IMG/VR virus record: IMGVR_UViG_3300031651_000008
Span: 1 to 36,950 of that record
Length of the DNA stretch: 36,950 nt
DNA from: a virus
Direction: 5' to 3' (one strand)
Shown: in pieces, positions 20,408-30,505 of the stretch
How positions within the stretch are numbered: the first letter of the stretch is position 1
How the letters are laid out: the number at the start of each line of letters is the position of its first letter
The notes under the pieces: generated by a model
Seen by the model: the letters and a program-made list of their open reading frames with translations, nothing else
Databases searched by the model: none
Told to the model about the DNA's origin: nothing
Made by a program: the position numbers and the translations under genes

Positions 20408-21641
20408 CAAACAAATAGAGTTTCTTCAAAGTCCTGCACCTCGAAAGGTAATAAGGGCAGGGCGAAGGTCAGGCAAGACTGTTGGTATCTCTATTAAGGC
20501 AGTGGAGAGATTCCTGGATGGTAGGAGGGTATTATACGCTGCCCCTACTAATGAGCAGGTAGGTCGGTTCTGGTATGAGATTTGTAGTGCTTTAAGTGAA
20601 CTGGTGGATGCCGGCGTTTATAAGAAGAATGAGTCTGAGCATTTCATAGAACTACCTGGGACCGAGAATAGGATTAAGGCAAAGACAGCATGGAACGCTA
20701 ACACCCTGAGGGGTGATTATGCCGACTACCTGATATTTGACGAGTGGCAACTTATGGCTGAGGATGCGTGGGATGAGGTTGGAGCGCCTATGCTACTCGA
20801 TAACAACGGGGATGCTGTGTTTATCTACACTCCCCCTTCTCTGGCAAGCAGTGGGATATCAAGAGCTCGGGACCCTCGTCATGCTGCCAAGATGTTCAAG
20901 GCTGCGAAGGAAGACGAAACTGGTAGGTGGGAGGCGTTTCACTTTACCTCACATGATAACCCTTATATCTCCGAAGAGGCGCTACAGGAGATTACAGGGG
21001 ATATGTCCAGGGAGGCGTACTTCAAGGAAATCATGGCTGAGGATGATGAACTACAAGCATCCTGGCTGGTGTATGGTGTATTCAATGAGGACACTTGCTG
21101 GATAGACCCCTTCCCTATACCTAAAGAGTGGTTACGCTACTCAGGGCACGATTTTGGCTCTGCTAACCCTGCAGCCTTGTTTATCGCTCAAGACCCCGCT
21201 ACTGGCTTTTTTTATGCTTATTATGAGTATCTTCCAACGGGTGGTAGGTCAACGGCACAGAATGTAGCGGAGTTTAAGCAGATAACAGAGGGAGTTAACA
21301 TCATTCGAAGGGTTGGGGGAAGCCATCAAGAAGAGGAGATACGTACTGGATACACAGCGCATGGCTGGCCTATCCAGGAGCCAAAGATAAACAGTGTCAA
21401 TGCTCAGCTAGACAGGGTTAAGGCATTGATGGAGTTGAATAAACTCTATGTATTCAAGAACTTAGTCCATTACCACGAAGAGTTGATGAACTGTATGTGG
21501 AAGTTAGACGAGCAAGGGGTGGCTACAAATGTGATAAAAGACGAGAAGAAATACCATCTTTGTGCTTGTGCTCGGTACATATTAAGCGACTTCACACCTG
21601 AGACGGTACAAGCAGAAGAAGGACAGGTTTGGAATTACTAG
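20355..21641 (+). CDS. terL: Terminase large subunit
   Basis: 428 residues, overlapping the small subunit by 53 bases. ATPase: adenine-binding QIEFLQSPAPRKVIRAGRRSGKT with Walker A near residues 34-42, and Walker B YLIFDEW near 124-130. Nuclease: GHDFGSANPAALFI near 264, with further acidic residues toward EEEIRTGYTAHGWPIQEPKI. It packages DNA into the prohead and cuts it. Complete family length. Confidence 0.95.
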   Translation: MTVATEQEYIVHLRKPHDKQIEFLQSPAPRKVIRAGRRSGKTVGISIKAVERFLDGRRVLYAAPTNEQVGRFWYEICSALSELVDAGVYKKNESEHFIELPGTENRIKAKTAWNANTLRGDYADYLIFDEWQLMAEDAWDEVGAPMLLDNNGDAVFIYTPPSLASSGISRARDPRHAAKMFKAAKEDETGRWEAFHFTSHDNPYISEEALQEITGDMSREAYFKEIMAEDDELQASWLVYGVFNEDTCWIDPFPIPKEWLRYSGHDFGSANPAALFIAQDPATGFFYAYYEYLPTGGRSTAQNVAEFKQITEGVNIIRRVGGSHQEEEIRTGYTAHGWPIQEPKINSVNAQLDRVKALMELNKLYVFKNLVHYHEELMNCMWKLDEQGVATNVIKDEKKYHLCACARYILSDFTPETVQAEEGQVWNY

Positions 21642-21648
21642 GAGACTT

Positions 21649-23295
21649 ATGGAAAAGAAGGACATAGAAGAAAAAGAGTCCGAGTTCAGTGCCTTATACT
21701 CTCGGATGGATACGGATAAGGATTTATGTTATGGGAAGGCATTTAAGCTGTTGACCGTTGACGGCCAGGAGATGCCGAGGGTTCGGAATGTAACCTTACC
21801 CGATGGCAAGATGTTTGCCAGGAAAACTATTTCAGTTATTACTGGATCGAATCAGCAAGCGGTAATAGAGGGGGAGCAACTAAAGGACAAGGAAACGACT
21901 CTTATCGAGGAGTTCCTGAAGGATGCTTATATCGAAGCTGACAACAGGCTGGCTAAAAGAGGGATAACAGGACTATTCCCGTTCCTTGTTGAGCAAGCGT
22001 GCGCCAGAGGGCATCTGGCTGCTAGGTGTCTGGTGAGGAAAGTAGGCAAGGAAATTGTTATGGACATCCTTCCTATTGATAGCCGATATTTCGTCTATGA
22101 ACTAGGTGTTAACGGCCTTAAGTGGGCTGCTTATAAGACGACACGAAGTAAAGCAAGAATCAAGGAAGAGTACAAAGTTGATGTGCCAGGTGATGAAGAG
22201 GTTGTCTGGGATGTGTGGGAAAACGATAAGAATACAGTTTTCATTGGGGAAGAGGTAAGGACACAACCGAACCCCTACAAGTATGTTCCCTTCGTGTGGC
22301 AGATGTGCCCAGCGGGGTATATGTTTGGAGGGACTGATAATCTAAGCCACGAAGGGGAAAGTATCTTTGAGCTTTCAAGGGATATATTCCCTGAGATGAA
22401 TACATTGGCAACGGTGCTTCAGACTCTTAATGTAAAAGCTATTAAACCAGACTACCAGTATGAGAGCTCAGAGGGAGTAACGGCGAAGAAGCCAGGGAAG
22501 GCACCTTATGGAGAAGGAACTGTTGTACCTGTTGAAAAAGATATGGGCTACAAGGCTTTCCCATTAGCTGACATTCATGCTGCCACAAAGTTGTTCTATG
22601 CAATGTGGGAGGCTAGGCTACAAAGAGCTACTATGGCTGCAACCGACCTGGGCAACCTGACCTTCCCTTTGTCCGGACAGGCTATCAGGGACTTATCTCA
22701 GAAGGATGATCTTGTCTTACCGCGACTTCAGTTATTGGCGATGTTCTATCAACAGTTATCCAGGATGATTATTCGCCAGTATCAACAGTGGGGATTGAAG
22801 GCTGAACTCGGGGAAGAGGGACACCGAAGGGTATATTTCCCTAAAGACCTGAACGGTGAGTACACGATTAAATACAAATACTTCTCCTCTTCGCCAATGG
22901 AGAAATTAGCTAATTACTCGGTAGCTAACGCTGCTGGTAACATTCTCTCGGAAGATACCAAGCGAAGGGACATTCTGAAACTTGAGGACCCTGACGGTGA
23001 GGCTACGAAAGTCAGAGCTGAGATGGCTGAGAAACTTGACCCTGCTATTGCCCTTTACAGACTATCAGGGAGCTTGATCGACGCAGATAAACCTCTTGAA
23101 GCGAGATTGGTTGCCGATAGGCTGGTGGCTTTGTTAAAACAGCGTCAGATGGGGATAGAAGCGCCGACACCTGAAGTTAAAGAGCCTGAGAAGAAGGACT
23201 TAACTCCGTTATTGAAGGGTGGTAGTTCTAAGAGTGAGACTCCTGGAAGTGAGCTAACAGAGCCGTTGAAAGAGCCAGAGGAGAAGATTGAATGA
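21649..23295 (+). CDS. Portal protein
   Basis: 548 residues. It lies right behind terminase, has the usual size, and shows portal-like features: IIEEFLKDAY-type front helices, KYVPFVWQMCPAGYMFGGTD, then a long stem-like helical region (SRDIFPEMNTLATVLQTLNV) and QLLAMFYQQLSRMIIRQYQQ. The last 40 residues are Pro/Glu/Lys rich and flexible. It forms the dodecameric DNA gate of the head. Confidence 0.85.
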   Translation: MEKKDIEEKESEFSALYSRMDTDKDLCYGKAFKLLTVDGQEMPRVRNVTLPDGKMFARKTISVITGSNQQAVIEGEQLKDKETTLIEEFLKDAYIEADNRLAKRGITGLFPFLVEQACARGHLAARCLVRKVGKEIVMDILPIDSRYFVYELGVNGLKWAAYKTTRSKARIKEEYKVDVPGDEEVVWDVWENDKNTVFIGEEVRTQPNPYKYVPFVWQMCPAGYMFGGTDNLSHEGESIFELSRDIFPEMNTLATVLQTLNVKAIKPDYQYESSEGVTAKKPGKAPYGEGTVVPVEKDMGYKAFPLADIHAATKLFYAMWEARLQRATMAATDLGNLTFPLSGQAIRDLSQKDDLVLPRLQLLAMFYQQLSRMIIRQYQQWGLKAELGEEGHRRVYFPKDLNGEYTIKYKYFSSSPMEKLANYSVANAAGNILSEDTKRRDILKLEDPDGEATKVRAEMAEKLDPAIALYRLSGSLIDADKPLEARLVADRLVALLKQRQMGIEAPTPEVKEPEKKDLTPLLKGGSSKSETPGSELTEPLKEPEEKIE

Positions 23296-23453
23296 CAGCG
23301 AAATTCACCCGTAAAGATTTAGACAAGCTAGTTGAGGATGCATTGAAGCCAGAGGGGAAGGTTGAGGATATTGCACAAAGAGGCAAGTCTGCCTTTCAGA
23401 AACTATTGGGGAAGAAACCTAAAATACCTATGGATAAAGGAGAGAAATTATGA
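23292..23453 (+). CDS. Small basic protein
   Basis: 53 residues, ATGA overlap with both neighbours. Helical and Lys-rich (FTRKDLDKLVEDALKPEGKV, then RGKSAFQKLLGKKPKIP). May be a head-assembly factor; not recognised. Confidence 0.55.
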   Translation: MTAKFTRKDLDKLVEDALKPEGKVEDIAQRGKSAFQKLLGKKPKIPMDKGEKL

Positions 23454-23587
23454 ATTGGTATTATTTTGGAATGGCAATGATAGTGACGTGCTGTTTAATA
23501 CCCCTAATTATAGGTGGGATTGAAGATGAGATTAGGATACGAAAAGCAAGAAGGCAAAGGGAACTAGACAGATTAAATGAACGATAA
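23450..23587 (+). CDS. Small single-span membrane protein
   Basis: 45 residues: one membrane helix (about residues 4-23, YYFGMAMIVTCCLIPLIIGG) and a charged cytoplasmic tail (RIRKARRQRELDRLNER). Overlaps the upstream gene by 4 and the giant gene by 11 bases. Function unknown. Confidence 0.55.
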   Translation: MNWYYFGMAMIVTCCLIPLIIGGIEDEIRIRKARRQRELDRLNER

Positions 23588-26500
23588 CCTGACCGAGCTA
23601 TTACGCAAATATAGCACCGAACCCGAGGACATGGAGAAGCTGTTAAAAGAGCTTCATGCTGGCATAGAACAACGGAAGATAGAAAAACCCGAAGTAGCGG
23701 TATTGAACACCCCTCAGATATTCGACTGGGAAGAGGCCAGGGGGATGGGGATTCCTGTCCGCCAGGGCTGGATGCTGAAATTAACTCCCGATACCAGCGA
23801 GAGAGGGTATAAATTAAGTTTCCTCACACCGGAGAAGTGGGAGATAACCGAGGATTGGAAGTATATCTCTCCCGAGGGTAAGGCATACGACTATACTGAG
23901 ATGGAGACTGTGGTTGGTGAGCATCCCGAAGCGGTGTATGGGGAACTTCCCCCTGAGGAAGATTTATTGGGTATTGTCTCATATCTCGAAAGCAACCCAG
24001 AGGAATTTATGGCTGACTTAATGGAAGCTGGCAGGACAACCGAGAGTGAGGATTTACTTAAGCAACTGGGAGCAAGTGAGGCTTATATTGATTATGTCTT
24101 TATGAGTGAGGAGGAGCAAAACGCTCTCTTATATGACATTTACAAGGCTGGTAGAAGCCCAGCAAGCGAAAGTATGTTAAAGGACATCTTCACTGATGTC
24201 ACAGAGGAACAACTAGCAGAGTTCTTTGTTAATGCGCCACAGGCTTATCAACAGGAAAGCAAGCTAAAGAATATCTGGGATGCTTTCTATTCTGGTATGG
24301 CTAATAGGTGGTATGGGAGCAAGCAATATCTCCTCACGGAATTGCCGTTAAATATACTATCGGGGAAATCTAAACTCTTTGGGGGCTATGGGTTTCTACC
24401 AACATTCTCTGAGGTTACAGGACTAAGAATTGAAGAATCAGAGAAGTTCCTTGAAGGGTTACGTGACAAATTCAGGCAAGGGTATATTAAACGCAAAGAC
24501 GAATACGCTGAATGGGTGGAAGGTCATCCTGAATTAAGACCTCCTCCCGAGTGGGAAGGCGGAACTCTTGAGAAGATTCAGGAAGCCCCGGGGATTCTGA
24601 AAGACCCTGCTTATTGGGCGTATGTGGCTGCTGATACCGCAGCTTTTACACTCGCTTTCTTGGGAACAACTATGGTGGTAGGTGGCATCACAAGGAATCC
24701 TTTTCTTGGATTAGCTGCTGGTGTAGCGGTTACAACCCCTGCTCAATCACATGATTTATACGAGGATTTATTGATGAGTGGGGCTACGGAAGAGCAAGCA
24801 ACAGACCTTTCAGTCCCTATTGGGGCGTTGATTTCTTCGATTGAAGTCGTTGGGGGTATGCCAGTATTAAAAGCTATATTCCCCTCTGTCTTCCAGGGTT
24901 TAAGAAGGAATGTTCAGAGAGAGATAGCCAGACGGACAATAGGGGAATTAACAAAACGAGGAGTGACAACTGTTACCAAGATTGAGTTAGCTGAGATATT
25001 CGAGGAGATTGTTCAGGGTGCTATCCAGGATGCTACGGTCAAGACTATTGACGAGAACCGTGAGTTACTTGCAAATATACCAGAGACCACGATACGAACG
25101 GCAATGGCTACTCTTCCCCTTGCACTTATCGGTGGGGGAAGTGCTGTAGGTCAATTTCATAAAGCAATGTCTCCCGAATTAAAAGCGGACTATGACGGCT
25201 GGGTGGCGAAGCTAAAGGAACAAGGCATTCCTGAAGAGCAAGCCAAGATAATAGCTGCTGGTAAGATATTAGAAACCCCCGAAGGGCAAGAGGCTTTAGA
25301 GAAGGCTATGGGGGAAGTGGATCGAGTGGAAATTACGCCAGAGGTTGCAAAGCCTAAAATTGAACTAAGAAAAGAACAACCCAATGTATGGACTATTTAT
25401 CGGGATGATGAATTGGTAGGGAATGTTCAATTTGAACGAGTAGGCAGGGATAAAGCAGGGGCTAATTTAAGATGGATTGACCCCAATACAGGCGAAAAAC
25501 AGTCAATTCATTTGGTTGGAGCTTCAGAGCAATCAGTAGAAGCCAATATAGAAAAATTAGTAGAGAAACATATTCCTAGAGCAATCCCCAAGGCTGTGAC
25601 TGAAGCTGGATTCAAAACAGTAGGCCGTATGCCAAGCGGTGAAGCTAACCTATTACAAACACCAGAGGGCGTAATTATAGAACGCATTGCTACTGGTAAA
25701 CAAAAGGGTTGGTGGAAAATAATCGTTGGTAATACAGAGTATGTTGGGAAAACCCCTGAAAGTGTATTGGAAATTGCTCATAGTAAGGGGGCTATCCCTA
25801 AAGCTATACCTATCCACGCTACCAAAGGTGAAGCAGAAGCATCTGCTAAACAGGTTATATTTGATGCGGTAAAGGAAGAAGCTAATCTTGAAGAGACACA
25901 AGATGTAGTCAAGAAACTAACCGACCTTATCAAGAACGCAGAACCGATAAGGGAAGCAACAGAGAAGTTAAAGCATGAAGAGTTAGTTAAGAGGTCTGGT
26001 AGAGCTGCTTCCATTTTAAGGTCAGCGGAAGGTAAAGAGGCGTTTGAGAAGTCTAAGGCAGCGTTGAAGGGAGAACTCCCGAGAGCGGACTTTGCACCGC
26101 CTGAACTACAACTTACGGATGGTGATATTAAAGCGTTATACGATGCCATAAGGGATGCTGACTTACGTTATTTTGAGCAGTTAAACACAGCCGAAGCCTT
26201 AACCAAATTACTTTCAGGAAATATCCCAACATCAGGGGAGTTGAAGTTACTGGAAGATATGTTTGGGGGCGATTTGGTCAAAGCGGTGATGGACAAAAGA
26301 ACCGCAGGGCAAAAGGCTTGGGAGATAACATTAGACGTTCTGAATATACCCAGGGCGGTATTAGCTTCGTGGGACTTATCAGCACCGTTAAGACAGGGGG
26401 CACTTCTATTCTGGGGTCAGCCGAAGGAATCAGTACCAGCGTTAAGACCTATGGTTATATCGTTTTTCAGCAAGAAGCATGCTAGAACGGTTGATGAGAT

Positions 26501-29141
26501 TATCAGGGCTAATCCCTATTATAACCTATCCCAAGACTCGGGGTTATATGTTGCTCCGCTATATGGCGTTTCTGAGAAGATAACACAGAGAGAAGAGGCA
26601 TTTATGTCCAGGTTTGCCCGATATTTCCCTCTTGTATCTCATTCAGAGAGAGCTTATGTTACCTATCTTAACAAGCTGAGAATGGATGTCTTTGCCAGTT
26701 ATGCCAGGGCGTGGGAAGGAACGAGTAGGACGGTTGCTGACTATAAGGCACTCGCCAGGGCTATAAATGTAATGTCAGGAAGAGGTCTGCTTGGCAAGAT
26801 GTCAGAGATAGGTGGAGTTCTCAATGCTGCCCTTTTCTCGCCTCGCTATCAGGCGAGTAGGATAATGCTACCGATAGAATTTGTCAGAGCTACTCCTGTT
26901 GTTCGTAAGATGATGGCTCGGGGCATACTCTCCTTTGTAATGGCTAACTGCACGATACTAACTCTATGGGTATTAGCCGATGATGATGCCAGCGTGGAGC
27001 TTGACCCTCGTTCTACTGATTTCGGCAAACTGAAAATCGGCAATACGAGATTGGATTTCTGGGCAGGCTTTCAACAGTATTTCAGGACGATTGTTCAGAT
27101 AATCACAGGAATGAGGAAGATATCAACAACGGGGAAACTCACCGAAGTTCAGAGAGACCAGGTAGTGAACCAGTTTGTCAGGAGTAAGCTATCTCCTGTC
27201 TTTGGGTTTGTCGCCGACCTTCTCAAAGGCGAGACTTTTGTTGGTGATGAGTTATCGCTGGAACCTGAATCGGTAATACAGCAAGCACGTGAGCGGTTAG
27301 TCCCGATGTTTGTTCAGGACTTGATAGAAGCTATAGAGGAGACAGGGCTTGCTGGTGGTCTATTAGCTCTCCCAGGTATGTTCGGCGTTGGTGTGCAGAC
27401 TTATGGTGGAGGTTACTGGGATGAGTTTATAGATATGTTAGGGCAGCCGAAGCAGTCTGACACGCTACCGTATTCTGTGAACAAAGAGGACATATACGAT
27501 ACTAAAGACTTCTATGGCGATATATCACCTAGAGTAAGCGGGATAAAACCAGAGGATATTGACCCGAAATACCACATACCCGATTTGGTTCAGTCTGTCA
27601 TTAAGGCGAAGGCGATAAAAGAGGAATACCAAAATCGCCCGAGTTCTCGGTATGTTGATATAAACTCAGACTTTAATGAGGGAGACACCTTCGAGGAGTA
27701 TTTCCTACAGTGGCAGGCATATCAAAAGGCAACAACCGATGAGGAGAGGGTAGGGATTAAAGAGAAGTACCCTCAGTATTATATAGGCAACTTTAGCCGA
27801 CAGACTTTAGCTTTACTCAGGGAGTATTATTCGTTAGACAAAAGAGACCAGGCTGAGTTTTTGAAAGACCATCCCGAACTCAAACAGAACCCCCGGGAAG
27901 AATGGCTGAAAAGTCATCCTGAAGATAACGCTCTGTTAGCATTGTGGGGGCAGGCTAAGATTTATTCCTTAGAGGCTTACAACGATGTCAAGAAACTCAT
28001 TGACGAATTGGATATACCGGGTAAAGCGGTAGAATTCAATTTACCCCCTAAAGACTCAATAGAAAACTACTTCAAGTATCTTGACACGAGTGCTGAGTTT
28101 GGGAGTAATAGCTGGGAAGTGAGGCGGTTGTTATTAGACGATGACCCTTTGAGAGACTGGTTAGGGCGTGAGCTGATAGAGGACAATCCGAAAGTCCTAG
28201 ACTTGCAGATTAAAAACCGTGAGTTGAGTGAGGAGTATGAGGGTTACGGAGACAAGGATTCGCCGTATTATATTTCAAACGATGAAGCCAGAGACGAAGC
28301 CAGAGAAGCATTTAAGCTAAATCATCCAGAATGGGTTGCTGATGAGCATAGAATAGATGCTTACAAAGCGGAGTTCCCTGAAGGATTGATTGACGATTAT
28401 GTTACCTGGTACACCGACTTCTCCAAGAAGCCCGAAGATTTTGAGGGGACTTGGTATGCAGATGACCGCTGGCTGATGGAGCATAGAGAGTTTTATAACA
28501 CGATGCTTCGTTTAGGGATTTGGACTGAGGAAAGGGACTTCACGAAAGTTCCTACCGTAGAACAGGAAAGGTGGCTCAGATACTATGACAATCTTCCTAA
28601 ACACCTGAGATTGGAAGCGAGATGTGGCAATAAAGCTCTTAATGACGCAGTAATGAATAAAGATTGGGGTTATGGCTTACAACCTCTTGGTGATAGATGT
28701 GATAAGTTTGGAGGTGGCGGTGGTAGTGGAGGTGGTGCAAGTGTGGGCATTCCTTATTCGGGCGTGTCGCCAGCAGTACAAATAGCTGAAATGATAAAAC
28801 AACTATGGGAGGGGGAAGGGAAAGAAATACCACCAGCCGAGCGTCCTATTTGGGAAGACCCACATGAGCAATGGATGACTTATAGTCAAAAAACTCACAC
28901 AGATTTCAGTGATATGGTACGTTCAGCTAGGGAGGCAGGGGCAAAGGTAATAAAGAGAGGCCAATATCGGCATCGCTTGGACTATGTACCAGAGGGCTAT
29001 GACCCTTATGAGATATTTGATGTAGCATTACTGGAAAAGCCTGATGGAAGCTGGCTTATAGTAAGGTGGGGGCATCACTACAAGCACTTACAAGTGATAA
29101 ACATGGGCGAGCATCATAAATACGCTGGGCTTATGAGTTGA
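23577..29141 (+). CDS. Giant virion protein, probable internal/ejection polyvalent protein
   Basis: 1,854 residues between portal and scaffold. Helical, acidic front; hydrophobic segments near residues 341-385 (AADTAAFTLAFLGTTMVVGG), 501-525 and 1118-1135 (FVMANCTILTLWVLADD). Between 560 and 800 there is a compact basic domain. Residues 1030-1200 (NAALFSPRYQASRIMLPIEF and following) resemble domains of large polyvalent phage proteins. A Gly/Ser linker GGGGGSGGG near 1710 separates a C-terminal domain of about 130 residues ending in DGSWLIVRWGHHYKHLQVIN. It may be carried in the head and injected with the DNA. No catalytic site is certain. Confidence 0.7.
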   Translation: MNDNLTELLRKYSTEPEDMEKLLKELHAGIEQRKIEKPEVAVLNTPQIFDWEEARGMGIPVRQGWMLKLTPDTSERGYKLSFLTPEKWEITEDWKYISPEGKAYDYTEMETVVGEHPEAVYGELPPEEDLLGIVSYLESNPEEFMADLMEAGRTTESEDLLKQLGASEAYIDYVFMSEEEQNALLYDIYKAGRSPASESMLKDIFTDVTEEQLAEFFVNAPQAYQQESKLKNIWDAFYSGMANRWYGSKQYLLTELPLNILSGKSKLFGGYGFLPTFSEVTGLRIEESEKFLEGLRDKFRQGYIKRKDEYAEWVEGHPELRPPPEWEGGTLEKIQEAPGILKDPAYWAYVAADTAAFTLAFLGTTMVVGGITRNPFLGLAAGVAVTTPAQSHDLYEDLLMSGATEEQATDLSVPIGALISSIEVVGGMPVLKAIFPSVFQGLRRNVQREIARRTIGELTKRGVTTVTKIELAEIFEEIVQGAIQDATVKTIDENRELLANIPETTIRTAMATLPLALIGGGSAVGQFHKAMSPELKADYDGWVAKLKEQGIPEEQAKIIAAGKILETPEGQEALEKAMGEVDRVEITPEVAKPKIELRKEQPNVWTIYRDDELVGNVQFERVGRDKAGANLRWIDPNTGEKQSIHLVGASEQSVEANIEKLVEKHIPRAIPKAVTEAGFKTVGRMPSGEANLLQTPEGVIIERIATGKQKGWWKIIVGNTEYVGKTPESVLEIAHSKGAIPKAIPIHATKGEAEASAKQVIFDAVKEEANLEETQDVVKKLTDLIKNAEPIREATEKLKHEELVKRSGRAASILRSAEGKEAFEKSKAALKGELPRADFAPPELQLTDGDIKALYDAIRDADLRYFEQLNTAEALTKLLSGNIPTSGELKLLEDMFGGDLVKAVMDKRTAGQKAWEITLDVLNIPRAVLASWDLSAPLRQGALLFWGQPKESVPALRPMVISFFSKKHARTVDEIIRANPYYNLSQDSGLYVAPLYGVSEKITQREEAFMSRFARYFPLVSHSERAYVTYLNKLRMDVFASYARAWEGTSRTVADYKALARAINVMSGRGLLGKMSEIGGVLNAALFSPRYQASRIMLPIEFVRATPVVRKMMARGILSFVMANCTILTLWVLADDDASVELDPRSTDFGKLKIGNTRLDFWAGFQQYFRTIVQIITGMRKISTTGKLTEVQRDQVVNQFVRSKLSPVFGFVADLLKGETFVGDELSLEPESVIQQARERLVPMFVQDLIEAIEETGLAGGLLALPGMFGVGVQTYGGGYWDEFIDMLGQPKQSDTLPYSVNKEDIYDTKDFYGDISPRVSGIKPEDIDPKYHIPDLVQSVIKAKAIKEEYQNRPSSRYVDINSDFNEGDTFEEYFLQWQAYQKATTDEERVGIKEKYPQYYIGNFSRQTLALLREYYSLDKRDQAEFLKDHPELKQNPREEWLKSHPEDNALLALWGQAKIYSLEAYNDVKKLIDELDIPGKAVEFNLPPKDSIENYFKYLDTSAEFGSNSWEVRRLLLDDDPLRDWLGRELIEDNPKVLDLQIKNRELSEEYEGYGDKDSPYYISNDEARDEAREAFKLNHPEWVADEHRIDAYKAEFPEGLIDDYVTWYTDFSKKPEDFEGTWYADDRWLMEHREFYNTMLRLGIWTEERDFTKVPTVEQERWLRYYDNLPKHLRLEARCGNKALNDAVMNKDWGYGLQPLGDRCDKFGGGGGSGGGASVGIPYSGVSPAVQIAEMIKQLWEGEGKEIPPAERPIWEDPHEQWMTYSQKTHTDFSDMVRSAREAGAKVIKRGQYRHRLDYVPEGYDPYEIFDVALLEKPDGSWLIVRWGHHYKHLQVINMGEHHKYAGLMS

Positions 29142-29163
29142 AGCCTACGGCACTGATAGGTGT

Positions 29164-29409
29164 TCAGAGTAGAAGTAGCCCGATTAAGAAACATACCCCT
29201 ACATAGCCCAAGACTCCGAGCCCTACTAATCCCCTTAATTTCCAATCCCTCTCTATGCAAGCCCAGATAACTATTGCCGTAGCTAAGGCAAAATAGACAC
29301 CAAGAGTCCATGTGGGTAGGAGTATCGAGGGTTTGAACGTTCCTATTATCAGGTAGCCAAAGAACCCATAAAGAACAACACCGAGTAGTATCTGTTTCTT
29401 AATAGCCAT
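29164..29409 (-). CDS. Antisense three-helix membrane protein
   Basis: 81 residues, opposite to the late operon. Three hydrophobic helices (residues 6-24, 32-50, 59-81), one charged loop (CIERDWKLRG). It has its own promoter and no Shine-Dalgarno. Autonomous genes like this (morons) often alter the host; superinfection exclusion is one possibility. Function unknown. Confidence 0.65.
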   Translation of the reverse strand: MAIKKQILLGVVLYGFFGYLIIGTFKPSILLPTWTLGVYFALATAIVIWACIERDWKLRGLVGLGVLGYVGVCFLIGLLLL

Positions 29410-29417
29410 CTATATTC

Positions 29418-29447
29418 AAAATACCAAAACATAATGTTAAAAGTCAA
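29418..29447 (-). promoter_or_regulatory. Promoter of the antisense membrane gene
   Basis: On the minus strand TTGACT (29447-29442), 18-bp spacer and TATTTT (29423-29418). Eight bases separate the -10 from the ATG, so the message would have at most one or two leader bases. Confidence 0.5.
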
Positions 29448-29462
29448 GTTTAGAGAGGAATT

Positions 29463-29561
29463 ATGAAACCAAAAAGAGACGGTTCTGGCAGAGGGGTCAG
29501 GGCGAACAGAGGACGGGGTGGTTGTAAGACAACCCAAAGAACAGGTAGGGGAAGAAGGTAA
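29463..29561 (+). CDS. 32-residue Arg/Gly-rich protein
   Basis: KRDGSGRGVRANRGRGGCKT plus TQRTGRGRR, behind AGAGGAATT. Highly basic and unfolded, like small RG-rich proteins seen near head genes of other phages. Could bind DNA or RNA. Short but has a clear ribosome site and stop. Confidence 0.6.
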   Translation: MKPKRDGSGRGVRANRGRGGCKTTQRTGRGRR

Positions 29562-29753
29562 TCAGCTAAACTTCCCCTTAAAACTCGTTGATACTGGCGT
29601 TTTCTTTACCTTATACCACATATACATCAAGTCGGGCTTATTAAAGGCTATTTTAACAGTCTAAATCTTATTAAAGAAAAACCCAAAAACTTTAACAAGG
29701 GTCGAAAGGTTAGCCTGCACCATAAGCAGGCAATAAACTAGGAGGTTTATACA
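29562..29753 (+). promoter_or_regulatory. Leader region before the scaffold gene
   Basis: No gene in 192 bases. A/T-rich, with a hairpin GCCTGC-ACCATAA-GCAGGC (29713-29731) a few bases before the strong site TAGGAGG. A promoter may exist but no clear consensus is seen. Confidence 0.4.
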
Positions 29754-30455
29754 TTGGACGAAACTGGGAAAGCCGAAAAGGACGAGAAGACTTCTGAAGG
29801 CGAGCCTACGAGTACTTCTGACAAAAAGGAAAAGACTTTTACAGAGCAACAGGTCACAAAGATGGTTAGTGACGCGAAAGCTGCTGCCGGAAGGGAGCAG
29901 AAGAAACTTGCTGACCAGCTCGAGGCTGCTAACGCTGCGTCTGAATCGCTGAGGCAGGATGCGGAAACAACAAAAGGGAAGTTGACTGCGCTACAGCGTC
30001 AGATTGACGAAGCAGAACTCGACAAGGCGAGAGATGACCCGGCACTTTTGAACCTTTACCAGCGCAAGCAGGACCTTGAACAGAGGGCAACCGCTATCGA
30101 AGAGAGGGAGAGGAAGGTGGCAACGAGCGAGGCACAGCTAAAAGCCGACAAAGAGGCTATAGCTAAAGCCAAAGCAGACGCAACGGTAGCCCAAGTCGCC
30201 GTCAAGTATCATCTGAATATCGAGGACTTAGCAGACCTCGGTATAACCGATGAAGAGGCACTTGAGAAAGTTGCTGCGAAGATAGGGAAACCTAGCAAGA
30301 AAAAAGCTGGTGAGGGGGAAAAGGAAGATGAGGACTTAACGCCTGATTCTGCCCTGACCTCTGGTGGTGAAGGTACTCCAACGATGGAAGAGCGGGACAA
30401 AATGAGTCCTGAACAGTACATCGCCTGGAGGAAAAAGCAAGAAAAGACGGCGTAA
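29754..30455 (+). CDS. Scaffold-like capsid assembly protein
   Basis: 233 residues from a TTG start with GGAGG nine bases ahead. Disordered acidic front (GKAEKDEKTSEGEPTSTSDK), a long coiled coil (about residues 30-140, rich in A, E, K, Q), and an acidic tail ending in SPEQYIAWRKKQEK. This composition and the place directly before the coat gene are those of scaffolding proteins. Would template the prohead and then leave or be degraded. Confidence 0.8.
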   Translation: MDETGKAEKDEKTSEGEPTSTSDKKEKTFTEQQVTKMVSDAKAAAGREQKKLADQLEAANAASESLRQDAETTKGKLTALQRQIDEAELDKARDDPALLNLYQRKQDLEQRATAIEERERKVATSEAQLKADKEAIAKAKADATVAQVAVKYHLNIEDLADLGITDEEALEKVAAKIGKPSKKKAGEGEKEDEDLTPDSALTSGGEGTPTMEERDKMSPEQYIAWRKKQEKTA

Positions 30456-30505
30456 TAAAGGTCGTCTCCGTCTCTAAACAAAATCTCTAACAGGAGAAAC
30501 CCTAA

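Noticed and set aside
20737-21105. Second ORF inside the large terminase (122 codons)
   Set aside because: Rich in R, M, L and S without domain-like pattern or ribosome site; it looks like a shadow of the terminase frame, unlike the nested ORF in the methyltransferase.
30209-30481. Leftward ORF over the scaffold gene
   Set aside because: Ser/Phe-rich antisense shadow of an acidic coiled-coil gene.
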